A stretch of DNA of 23,195 nt, taken from contig JBFMFE010000089.1 in the NCBI GenBank assembly GCA_040752295.1, forward strand, positions 1 to 23,195. Direction: 5' to 3'. The position numbers and the translations under genes are program-made. The notes below the pieces were generated by a model. The model made no database searches, was not told the origin of the DNA, and worked only from the letters and a program-made list of their open reading frames with translations. Origin of the DNA: JBFMFE01 sp040752295 (GTDB taxonomy: Bacteria; UBP15; UBA6099; JBFMBQ01). This document shows, piece after piece, positions 1 to 7,110 of the stretch. How positions within the stretch are numbered: the first letter of the stretch is position 1; every line of letters starts with the position of its first letter.

Positions 1-1
1 C

Positions 2-1606
2 GACGCCCGCATCACCATCATCGAACGCGGCGGCACGCTTTCGTACGCCGCCTGCGGACTGCCCTTCTTCATCGCCGGCGCGGTGAAAGACCTCAGGTTC
101 CTCTCCGACACGCCCTACGGCGCTGCGCGCGACGCCGGTTTCTTCGCGGCGGTCAAGGACGTCGCCGTGCTCAGCCACACGGATGCGCTCCGCATCGAGA
201 GAGAATCGAAGACCGTCGCCGTCAGAAACCTCAAGACGGGCGCGGCGGACTCCGTTCCCTACGACCTTCTCGTCATCGCCACGGGGGCATCGCCCGCAGT
301 GCCCCCGATAGAGGGCGTCAACCTGAAAAACGTTTTCACGCTCCACACCCCGCCGGACGCCGCCGCCATTCTCAAAGCCGTCGAATCCGGCGCCGAAAAA
401 GCGGTCGTCATCGGCGGCGGCATGATAGGGCTTGAGGCCGCCGACGCGTTCCACAACCAGGCGGTGGACTGCGCAATCGTCGAACTCCGCGAGCACCTGC
501 TGCCCGACGTCGTGGATGCCGACGTCGCCGCGCAACTCGAAAGAAGAATCTCGGAGATGGGCGTCGCGGTCCATACCTGCGAAAAGGTCGTCAGGCTCGA
601 AGGCGGCGGGGACGGCAGGGTGAAAAAAGTCGTCACCGACAAACGGGAATTAACAGCCGACCTTGTTCTTCTCTCCACGGGAATCCGCCCCAACACAGCG
701 CTCGCCCGCGACGCCGCGCTCGACGTCAACCCTGAAACGGGCTGCATCGCCGTTGACGACCGCCTCCGCACGAGCGACCCCTCCATCTTCGCGGGGGGTG
801 ACTGCGTGGACTGCCTGCACCTCGTCACCGGAAAACGCGTCTTCGCCCCCCTCGGCTCCACCGCCAACAAGCACGGCAGGGTCATCGGGGACAACCTCAC
901 CGGCGGCGATTCCGCGTTTCCGGGCGTCGCCGGCACCAGCGTCGTCCGCGTCCTCGGCATGAACGTCGCGCGCACCGGCGTCACCGAAAAACAGGCGGCA
1001 GACGCCGGGTTCAACCCCGTCGCCGCGCTCGTGCCGTACACGGACCTTTCGCACTTTTTCCCCGGCTCAAGGCACATCGTCGTCAAGCTCGTCGTGGACG
1101 CGGACACAAGGAAGGTCCTCGGCGCGCAGGTTTACGGCGCCGGGGACGTCTCGAAACGCATAGACGTCGTCGCCTCGGCGATCACGTTCGGCGCGGCCGT
1201 TGACCGGCTCGCGAACCTCGACCTCGCCTACGCGCCGCCCTTTTCGGCAGCGATGGACGCCGTCATCCACGCCGCCAACGCGGCGCGCAACAAGCTGGAC
1301 GGGCTTGCCGCCGCCGTCAGCGCCGCGAAAATCAGAGAGAAGCTCGAAAGCGGCGCCCCGTTGCGCATACTCGACGTCCGCTCGCCGAAGGAATTCGAAT
1401 CATCGAGGATGAAAGCGCCCGTCGTCTCGCACGTCCCCCTGGACCAACTCCGCGCGCGCGCCGGCGAACTGCCGGGCGACGCCGGGATCGTCACCGTGTG
1501 CCCGGGCGGACTGCGCGCCTACGAGGCTCAGCGCATTCTCAACGCCGCGGGATTCCGCGACGTCGCCTTCATGGACGGCGGGATGAGCGCCTGGCTCGAA
1601 GATTAG
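2..1606 (+). CDS. CoA-disulfide/persulfide reductase with C-terminal rhodanese domain (5' partial)
   Basis: The reading frame is open from the window edge, so the true start lies upstream; GTG at 83 is internal. About 534 residues are visible. The first codons encode SYAACGLPFFIAG, the CoA-disulfide reductase active-site segment, with its redox Cys codon at 53-55. A Rossmann NAD(P)H motif (VIGGGMIGLEAA) and an FAD motif (FAGGDC) follow, then YAPPFSAAMD, which matches the conserved tyrosine region of this family. The last ~110 residues are a rhodanese domain (LDVRSPKEFE) with the catalytic loop CPGGLRAYEA. Known fusions of this type reduce CoA disulfide or CoA/protein persulfides with NAD(P)H and act in the cytoplasm in sulfur or redox metabolism. 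The siroheme genes downstream suit a sulfur role, but a 404-bp gap separates them. The family call is firm; the physiological substrate is inferred. Confidence 0.9.
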   Translation, partial: DARITIIERGGTLSYAACGLPFFIAGAVKDLRFLSDTPYGAARDAGFFAAVKDVAVLSHTDALRIERESKTVAVRNLKTGAADSVPYDLLVIATGASPAVPPIEGVNLKNVFTLHTPPDAAAILKAVESGAEKAVVIGGGMIGLEAADAFHNQAVDCAIVELREHLLPDVVDADVAAQLERRISEMGVAVHTCEKVVRLEGGGDGRVKKVVTDKRELTADLVLLSTGIRPNTALARDAALDVNPETGCIAVDDRLRTSDPSIFAGGDCVDCLHLVTGKRVFAPLGSTANKHGRVIGDNLTGGDSAFPGVAGTSVVRVLGMNVARTGVTEKQAADAGFNPVAALVPYTDLSHFFPGSRHIVVKLVVDADTRKVLGAQVYGAGDVSKRIDVVASAITFGAAVDRLANLDLAYAPPFSAAMDAVIHAANAARNKLDGLAAAVSAAKIREKLESGAPLRILDVRSPKEFESSRMKAPVVSHVPLDQLRARAGELPGDAGIVTVCPGGLRAYEAQRILNAAGFRDVAFMDGGMSAWLED

Positions 1607-1714
1607 CTCCCGACCGGCGCGGCTTCCCCCGGTTAAGCGTGAGGATACGTAACTATTTACCGATCTGAAATGACGTGAGCGAAAGAGAAATAAAAAGTGA
1701 ATGATGAGGCGTAA

Positions 1715-1738
1715 GGCTCCATGACGGAGCATGGAGCC
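1715..1738. repeat. 24-nt hairpin repeat, GGCTCCAT family, copy 1
   Basis: Perfect 9-bp arms GGCTCCATG and CATGGAGCC enclose the loop ACGGAG. Copy 3 (15579-15602) has the same arms with loop ACTGAG, and two further relatives at 15548-15571 and 15774-15797 have arms GGCTCCATC/GATGGAGCC. The element lies in non-coding DNA every time. Confidence 0.8.
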
Positions 1739-1773
1739 AGCAAAAATTAACTGTTCTGTCAAAAACGAATAAT

Positions 1774-1847
1774 GAATATCGAACAAGTAATATCGAATGA
1801 CGAAGTGTTTTTCCCTTTGTCATTCCACGGTTCCTTGTTCGATATTC
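1774..1847. repeat. Palindromic intergenic element (ATATCGAACA family), copy 1
   Basis: The outer arms GAATATCGAACAAG (1774-1787) and CTTGTTCGATATTC (1834-1847) are perfect 14-bp inverted repeats. Inner arms GAATGAC (1795-1801) and GTCATTC (1819-1825) nest inside them. The same core, ATATCGAACA, builds the outer arm of the palindrome at 17301-17396, so this is a dispersed family able to form a long hairpin in RNA or a cruciform in DNA. No transposase is present; it resembles a small non-autonomous element. Confidence 0.75.
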
Positions 1848-2010
1848 AATATTCAATTTGCGGCAGGCGGCAGACAGGAACGGAAGTTTTTACTTCTACA
1901 TTGGATATTCATCATTTTAGATTCTACATTCCTCTTTTAATGCTTCACTTAGCTGAACAGTTACAAGGATACAATACCGTGGATACAATATCGGGTGGTC
2001 GGAGGTCGCG

Positions 2011-2724
2011 ATGAACGGCGATAACGACAGAGACGGACACACGGGGCAATCGCCCCGCCGCCGCCCCATGCCGCTCTTCGTGTCCATGTCCCGCAGACCA
2101 TGCCTCGTGATCGGGGGCGGCGCCGTCGCGTTGAGAAAGATCAACCGCCTCCTGTCGGCGGGGGCGGACGTCACCGTCTGCGCGAGGGAAACATCCGGTG
2201 AGACCGCCGGACTCGTCCGTGCCGGCGCGGTCCGCGTGATGCCGCCCGAACGCGTCCCCCACAACCTCGACGTCTCTCGCTTTTTCCTCGTCGTCGCGGC
2301 GACGGACGACCCGGCGCTCAACCGCAGCGTCGCCGCACTCTGCCGCCGCGCTGGCGTCCTTGTGAACTGCGCCGCCGAACCCGAGCACGGCGACGTTTTC
2401 TTCTGCTCCGAATCCGGCGCCGGGGAACTGCGCGTCGCCGTCTCCACCGCCGGCGCCGCGCCGCTCCTCGCCAAATGGTTCGCCCGCCGCATACAGTCGC
2501 TTCTCCCTCCGCGCCTCGACGCGTTCATTTCCGAGTTTTCGTCGCTGAGGAAAAAGCTCCTCGAAACCCGCGGCGCGGACGACGCCCTCTGGGACGAAAT
2601 CCTCTCGACGGACCTCGACGCCGGAATACGAAGCGACGGCGGCGCCGCCGTGCTCGAAAAAATGAGGCGTAAAATATCGCCCGCCGGTGATACTTCCCGG
2701 GCGGACGACAAAAGCGATGACTGA
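2011..2724 (+). CDS. Precorrin-2 dehydrogenase / sirohydrochlorin ferrochelatase (CysG N-terminal domain, Met8-like)
   Basis: A 237-residue protein, close to the usual length of stand-alone Met8/SirC-type enzymes. Residues ~25-50 hold the NAD-binding motif VIGGGAVALRK. VVAATDDPALN contains the Asp expected at the catalytic position of Met8p/CysG, and a later VAVSTAGAAPLLAKWFARRI is the typical helical dimerisation start. It oxidises precorrin-2 to sirohydrochlorin with NAD; some members also insert iron to give siroheme. The ATG at 2011 follows GGAGGT at 2001-2006. Its 3' end overlaps the methyltransferase gene by 8 bp, so the two consecutive pathway steps are probably translationally coupled. 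Whether this copy chelates iron cannot be read from the sequence. Confidence 0.9.
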   Translation: MNGDNDRDGHTGQSPRRRPMPLFVSMSRRPCLVIGGGAVALRKINRLLSAGADVTVCARETSGETAGLVRAGAVRVMPPERVPHNLDVSRFFLVVAATDDPALNRSVAALCRRAGVLVNCAAEPEHGDVFFCSESGAGELRVAVSTAGAAPLLAKWFARRIQSLLPPRLDAFISEFSSLRKKLLETRGADDALWDEILSTDLDAGIRSDGGAAVLEKMRRKISPAGDTSRADDKSDD

Positions 2725-3499
2725 CGTGAAAAAGAAAAAAAGGGCGGGAAGCAAAAAGGGGAAGGTCTTTCTCGTCGGCGCCGGTCCCGGCGACCCCGGA
2801 CTTCTCACGGTGAAGGGAAGGAAAATCCTCGCCGCCGCCGACGTCGTCGTCTACGACCGCCTCATACACCGAAAAATCCTCGCGCACTGCAGGAGGAACT
2901 GCGAGAAGGTCTACGTCGGCAAGCGCGACGGACTCCACATCAGGTCGCAGCGCGAGATAAACGAGATACTGCGGCGCAGGTATCAGGAGGGGCTGACGGT
3001 GGTCCGTCTCAAGGGGGGCGACCCTTTCATATTCGGCAGGGGCGGGGAGGAGGCGGAGCTGCTCGCCGAGAACCGCATACCGTTCGAGATCGTCCCCGGC
3101 GTCTCCTCCGCCAGCGCGGTCCCGACGTACGCCGGGATTCCGCTCACGCACCGCAGGTTCGCCTCGTCCGTGGGGATCGTCACGGGACACCGCAGCGGCG
3201 GAGACGCCGCTTCGATACAGAACTGGAAGCACGTCGCCCGGGCGTTCGACACGCTGGTCATACTCATGGGCGTGCGCAACATGGAGAACATAATGAAGAG
3301 CCTGACGTCCGCCGGCGTGAAAAAGAGCACGCCCGCCGCCGTCATCGAGTGGGGGACCACGGACAGGCAGCGCATCGTCGCGGGCAGCGTCGGCAACATC
3401 GCCGCGAAGGCGAAAAGCGAGGGAATCAAGCCGCCCGCGATCATCGTCGTGGGGAGGGTCGTGTCGCTCTCCAGGAAGCTGCTCTGGTACAGGGCTTGA
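2717..3499 (+). CDS. cobA: Uroporphyrinogen-III C-methyltransferase (SUMT)
   Basis: This enzyme transfers two methyl groups from S-adenosylmethionine to uroporphyrinogen III, giving precorrin-2 for siroheme, cobalamin or heme d1. The 260-residue protein has all family blocks: VGAGPGDPGLLTVKG near the N-terminus, VVRLKGGDPFIFGRGGEE in the middle, then VPGVSSASAVPTYAGIPLTHR and GIVTGH. I chose ATG 2717 because it overlaps the stop of the preceding gene (ATGACTGA). The in-frame GTG at 2687 would add residues unlike the family and lies deeper inside the upstream gene. There is no fused HemD (uroporphyrinogen-III synthase) domain, and none of hemA, hemC or hemD is nearby. It converges on the symporter gene 77 bp downstream. 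Confidence 0.95.
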   Translation: MTDVKKKKRAGSKKGKVFLVGAGPGDPGLLTVKGRKILAAADVVVYDRLIHRKILAHCRRNCEKVYVGKRDGLHIRSQREINEILRRRYQEGLTVVRLKGGDPFIFGRGGEEAELLAENRIPFEIVPGVSSASAVPTYAGIPLTHRRFASSVGIVTGHRSGGDAASIQNWKHVARAFDTLVILMGVRNMENIMKSLTSAGVKKSTPAAVIEWGTTDRQRIVAGSVGNIAAKAKSEGIKPPAIIVVGRVVSLSRKLLWYRA

Positions 3500-3576
3500 C
3501 CCTGGACGCAGACGCGCGCCGGTCCCGATGAGGCGCAGGCGGGAGGTCGCGCCCCGCAGGGTGAAACGACGGGAGA

Positions 3577-4935
3577 CTATTTTTCCGCGTTTTTGCCGAA
3601 GTACCCGCCGGTGAGGCGGAAGACCACGCCGCCGAGGGCGAAGAGGGCTATCAGGTTGGGTATCGCCATGAGTCCGTTAAGTGTGTCGGACACGTTCCAC
3701 ACGGTCTCCAGTTTCCATATCGCCCCCGCAGCGACGAAGGGGAGCCACAGCACCCTGTAGAGCGGTCTCGATCCCTTGCCGAAGAGGAACGAGGCGCAGG
3801 TCTCGCCGTAAAAGCACCACGCCAGATTGGTGTCGTAGGCGGTCATAATCATCGAGACGGCGACGATGAGGGAGCCGATTTCGCCGGCGTAGGTTCTATC
3901 GAAGGCGAGCATGGTCAGTTCGGCGCCGGTTTTGCCGCTCGTCCACGTCCCGGAAGCCATTATCGCGAGCGCGGTGGCGGTGCAGATCACTATGGTGTCA
4001 ATGAAGACCTCCATGACGCCCCACATGCCCTGCGCCACGGGGTGGGGCGTCATCGCCGTCGCGTGCGCGATGGGGGCGCTCCCGAGTCCCGCTTCGTTGC
4101 TGAAGACGCCGCGCGCCACGCCGTAGCGGAGCGCCTGCATCATCGTCGCGCCGGCGAATCCGCCCGCGGCGGCGGCGGGCGTGAAGGCGCGGCTGAATAT
4201 CAGAGCGAACGCCGCCGGCAGAGCGGCGGCGTGGTAAACGATTACCCCGAGGCAGCCGAGAAAATACAGAACGCACATGAAGGGGACGAAGACCATCGCG
4301 ACCTGGGCGATCCTCTTTATGCCGCCGACGGTGACAAGACCGACGGCGACGACGAGGAAAAGCCCCGTGTATATCCTGGGCACGCCGAATTTTGCGAAGC
4401 CCTCAGCCACGGAGTTCGACTGCACCATGTTGCCGATGCCCAGCGCGGCGAGCGCGCCGAAGAACGAAAACGTCGCCGCCAAAAACGTGAATCCTCCGCC
4501 CATGCCCCTCTTTATGTAGTGCATCGGACCGCCCGCCATCGGTCCGCCCTCCTCGCGCACGCGGTAGTGTATGCCCAGCGCCACCTCGCCGAACTTTGTC
4601 GCCATGCCCAGGAAGCCCGAGACCCACATCCAGAAGACGGCGCCGGGTCCGCCGAGGGCAATCGCCGTGGCGACGCCCGCGATGTTGCCCACGCCCACCG
4701 TTCCGCCCATCGCGACCGTGACCGCCTGGAACGGTGTCACGTCGCCCGCCTTTCCGCCTTCCCGGTCGAACATCCGCCCGAAGGTTTCCCTGAACGACGC
4801 CCCCAGTTTGGCGAACTGCACGAGGCGCGTTCCCATGCTGTAGTACAGTCCGACGCCCAGCAGCGCCGCGAGCATGGGCGGTCCCCACACGAGGGAGTTC
4901 GCTTTCGCGTTGACTGCGGTCAGCAGATCGAGCAT
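3577..4935 (-). CDS. Sodium:alanine/glycine symporter, AGCS family
   Basis: A 452-residue, strongly hydrophobic inner-membrane protein with roughly ten or eleven membrane segments, normal for the AGCS family. It carries family signatures TVGVGNIAGVATAIALGGPG, GGPMHYIKRGMGGG and NEAGLGSAPIAHATA. These carriers import alanine, glycine or related amino acids with Na+; the exact substrate is not predictable here. The frame stays open upstream to 5442, but that extension is antisense to nothing real: it is Arg-rich shadow coding across the aldolase gene. I place the start at ATG 4935-4933 (MLDLLTAVNAKANSLVWG), preceded by TAGAGG. It lies 101 bp downstream of the aldolase-like gene on the same strand, probably in one transcript. 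Confidence 0.92.
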   Translation of the reverse strand: MLDLLTAVNAKANSLVWGPPMLAALLGVGLYYSMGTRLVQFAKLGASFRETFGRMFDREGGKAGDVTPFQAVTVAMGGTVGVGNIAGVATAIALGGPGAVFWMWVSGFLGMATKFGEVALGIHYRVREEGGPMAGGPMHYIKRGMGGGFTFLAATFSFFGALAALGIGNMVQSNSVAEGFAKFGVPRIYTGLFLVVAVGLVTVGGIKRIAQVAMVFVPFMCVLYFLGCLGVIVYHAAALPAAFALIFSRAFTPAAAAGGFAGATMMQALRYGVARGVFSNEAGLGSAPIAHATAMTPHPVAQGMWGVMEVFIDTIVICTATALAIMASGTWTSGKTGAELTMLAFDRTYAGEIGSLIVAVSMIMTAYDTNLAWCFYGETCASFLFGKGSRPLYRVLWLPFVAAGAIWKLETVWNVSDTLNGLMAIPNLIALFALGGVVFRLTGGYFGKNAEK

Positions 4936-5036
4936 CGCCTCTACACGCGGGAGCGCGGGACGGCGTACAATCCGTGAAATTCCGGCGCAGCCTTGCAGAC
5001 CTCCGCCCGCTTGAGCGCGGGACGGCGGTTTTCGTT

Positions 5037-5837
5037 TCAGTTTTTGCTCTTCAGTATCTTCAGCGCCTCTTTCACGGAGGCGTCGCCGTGGACGATTGCG
5101 CTTATGGCGGCGACCATGCGCCGCGGGCTTTCCGCCTGAAAGACGTTCCGCCCGATGGAGACGCCCCTGCCGCCGGCGTCCTTCATTCCCCTGACCATGT
5201 GGAGGACTTCCTCGACGGTCTCCATCTTCTCGCCGCCCGCGATGACGACAGGGATGGAACAACCCTCCACGACCTGGCGGAACGATTCGGGGGTTCCGGT
5301 GTAGTTGACCTTCACTATGTCGGCGCCGAGTTCGGACGCCACGCGGGCGGCGTGTTTCACGACGTTCACGTCGTACTCGCTCTTCACCTTTTTCCCGCGG
5401 CAGTACATCATCGCCAGCAGCGGCATCCCCCAGTCCATGCACGCGAGCGACACCTCGCCCAGGTCCCTGAGCATCTCGCTCTCCGTCTCGGCGCCGAGGT
5501 TCACGTGAATGGAGACCCCGTCGGCGCCCGTTCTGATGCAGCGCTCGACGTTGCTGACCAGCACCTTGCGGTTGGGGTCAACGTTCAGCGCCGTGCTCGC
5601 CGAAAGGTGCAGTATCAACCCCACGTCCTTCCCGTAGCCGCGGTGACCGTGCAGCGGAAGCCCGAGGTGACCGAGCACGGCGTTCGCGCCGCCCTCGGCG
5701 ACCTCGTCCACCGCTTTGCCCATGTCAATCAGCCCCGCTATGGGTCCCACCGTCACCCCGTGGTCCATCGGGACGATCACCGTGCACCCCGTCCCGCGGT
5801 CAATCAGCCTTTCGAGCCTTATCTTTTTTCCCGTCAT
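5037..5837 (-). CDS. Class I aldolase of the ADTH synthase / archaeal FbaB family
   Basis: This 266-residue (beta/alpha)8 aldolase starts GKKIRLERLIDRGTGCTVIVPMDHGVTVGPI, which closely resembles 2-amino-3,7-dideoxy-D-threo-hept-6-ulosonate (ADTH) synthase of the archaeal shikimate route. The Schiff-base Lys is expected in ADIVKVNYTGTPESF, the conserved Asp in MDHG, and the phosphate loops in VIAGGEK and GVSIGRNVF. Alternatives in the same superfamily are class I fructose-bisphosphate aldolase and LsrF-like thiolase; I favour ADTH synthase from the N-terminal motif. The ATG at 5837 follows GGGAGG with a 9-nt spacer, and a strong promoter lies at 5934-5961. The AGCS symporter gene follows on the same strand, though no shared pathway is obvious. 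The companion 3-dehydroquinate synthase II is not in the window. Confidence 0.85.
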   Translation of the reverse strand: MTGKKIRLERLIDRGTGCTVIVPMDHGVTVGPIAGLIDMGKAVDEVAEGGANAVLGHLGLPLHGHRGYGKDVGLILHLSASTALNVDPNRKVLVSNVERCIRTGADGVSIHVNLGAETESEMLRDLGEVSLACMDWGMPLLAMMYCRGKKVKSEYDVNVVKHAARVASELGADIVKVNYTGTPESFRQVVEGCSIPVVIAGGEKMETVEEVLHMVRGMKDAGGRGVSIGRNVFQAESPRRMVAAISAIVHGDASVKEALKILKSKN

Positions 5838-5933
5838 TCCGGCGCGCCTCCCTTCCCGTTCCCTGCGCGGCGCGGCGCCGCCGCTTCCGTTTCCGCCTCG
5901 CCGCCGCCCGCGTCAACCCCGGTTCCGCCGCTG

Positions 5934-5961
5934 ATTATATCCCGCGCGCCGGGCAAGTCAA
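5934..5961 (-). promoter_or_regulatory. Promoter for the aldolase-symporter operon
   Basis: Read on the - strand: -35 TTGACT (5961-5956), a 16-bp spacer, and a perfect -10 TATAAT (5939-5934). Transcription should start near 5927, leaving a leader of about 90 nt before the ATG at 5837. The surrounding DNA is very GC-rich, so this AT-rich pair stands out. Confidence 0.65.
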
Positions 5962-5983
5962 CAACGAGGCGGCGGGGATGCGT

Positions 5984-6013
5984 TTGACAACGCCCGGCGG
6001 CGTGTGTCATGCT
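5984..6013 (+). promoter_or_regulatory. Possible promoter for the etfBA genes
   Basis: A perfect -35 TTGACA (5984-5989) is followed at 18 bp by a weak -10, CATGCT (6008-6013). It is divergent from, and 23 bp away from, the aldolase promoter. If used, RNA would start near 6020, which supports GTG 6091 as the etfB start and rules out the in-frame GTG at 6004. The -10 is poor. Confidence 0.35.
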
Positions 6014-6090
6014 TGAGTCCGACGGTCTCCCGGCTGTTAACGCTCCGGTTGTGCCGCCGTTTTCCCCGTTTTTCTTCCGATGGACGAGCC

Positions 6091-7008
6091 GTGCAAGATA
6101 AAGAGACGAAGCCGCGGAAAAAGTTGAACGTCGCCGTCTGCCTCGCCGAAGTGACCGACCCGGAAGGTCCTCTGCGCGCCGACGCCGCGGGGGTGATTAC
6201 GGCGCCCGGCGGGGGCGGCGGGGGTTTCCGGCTCGACGCGAGGAGCGAATTCGCGCTTGAGATCGCGCTGCGGCTGAAAAGGAGCTTCCCGGAGACAACT
6301 GTCCACGCGGTCACGCTCGGACCGGCGCGCTCGGAGAGCGTTCTGCGCCGGGCGCTTGCCGCGGGCGCAGACGCCGCGCTGAGGGTTTGGGACGCCTCTT
6401 TCGACGCGCCCACGCCGCTTTTCACCGCGCGCGCCCTCGCCGCCGCGCTGAAACGCCTCCGCCCCGATGCTGTCCTGTGCGGCTCCAGAACGACGGATTC
6501 CGGCACGGGACTTGTGGGACCCGCGCTCGCCGCAGCCCTCGACCTCCCCTTTCTGGGCGACGTGAGCGATCTTCATGTCGCGCCCGCCGCCGCCTCGGCG
6601 CTCGCCGCGTGCAGGCGCCGAGGCGCGACCCTTACGTTCGAATGCCCGCTGCCCGCGCTCTTCTCGGTCGAGCACGGGAAAAACTGCCCTCCCGCGCCCC
6701 TGAGAAGCATTATCCGCGCCGGCAGGGAAAAAATCCCGGCGCTCGACCGGGAAGACCTGAAACTTTCCCCCGACTGGACGGACGCGCCCGGACCGGGCGC
6801 GCGCGTCGTCAAACTCACGGCGCCGAAGCCAAAGGACAAGCGCGGACTGGGCGTGCCGGAGAACCTGCCGCCACGGGACCGTCTCGCCGGAATACTCACC
6901 GGAGGACTTTCCGGAAAAAAGCACGGGATCAGGCTCGAAGGCGCCGCCCCGGTGAACATCGAGAAGCTCTTCGAATGGCTCGCCGGCGAGGGGATAATAC
7001 AGCGATGA
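6091..7008 (+). CDS. etfB: Electron transfer flavoprotein, beta subunit
   Basis: ETF beta pairs with ETF alpha to carry electrons from flavin dehydrogenases; some anaerobic ETFs bifurcate electrons. The 305-residue product begins with the alpha/beta fold KLNVAVCLAEVTDP and has the family's ALAAGADAALRV and the nucleotide-binding loop TTDSGTGLVGPALAA (usual form DGDTGQVGP). It is longer than the usual ~260 residues, with a Gly-rich GGGGGG insert near residue 50 and an extended C-terminus. Start choice is uncertain: GTG 6091 has a weak ribosome site, TTG 6124 would begin at the conserved strand, and GTG 6004 would sit inside the putative promoter. The next partner, etfA, follows after 102 bp. 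No acyl-CoA or other dehydrogenase gene is adjacent, so the electron donor is unknown. Confidence 0.85.
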   Translation: MQDKETKPRKKLNVAVCLAEVTDPEGPLRADAAGVITAPGGGGGGFRLDARSEFALEIALRLKRSFPETTVHAVTLGPARSESVLRRALAAGADAALRVWDASFDAPTPLFTARALAAALKRLRPDAVLCGSRTTDSGTGLVGPALAAALDLPFLGDVSDLHVAPAAASALAACRRRGATLTFECPLPALFSVEHGKNCPPAPLRSIIRAGREKIPALDREDLKLSPDWTDAPGPGARVVKLTAPKPKDKRGLGVPENLPPRDRLAGILTGGLSGKKHGIRLEGAAPVNIEKLFEWLAGEGIIQR

Positions 7009-7110
7009 CGACCGCCGCGGACACGTCCCCGGCGCGCACGGGCGCGCGGGAACGAACGGACGTTAAGCCGGTTTCCCCCTGGCGGCGATGCTGAACCACG
7101 CCGTGCGGCT

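Larger units (their letters stand above)
1607..2010. other. Non-coding gap with dispersed hairpin repeats
   Basis: This 404-bp gap holds no convincing gene. It contains a 24-nt hairpin (1715-1738), a long palindromic element (1774-1847) and a short CAGGCGGCAGACAGG fragment (about 1863-1877) related to the GC-rich hairpins near 15040-15260. The rest is AT-richer than the flanking genes. The stretch just before 2011 carries GGAGGT (2001-2006), the ribosome binding site of the next gene. Confidence 0.7.

Noticed and set aside
4936..5442. N-terminal extension of the symporter reading frame by 169 residues
   Set aside because: The extension is Arg/Gly-rich, antisense-frame coding within the aldolase gene on the same strand; homology of the symporter begins at the ATG at 4935.
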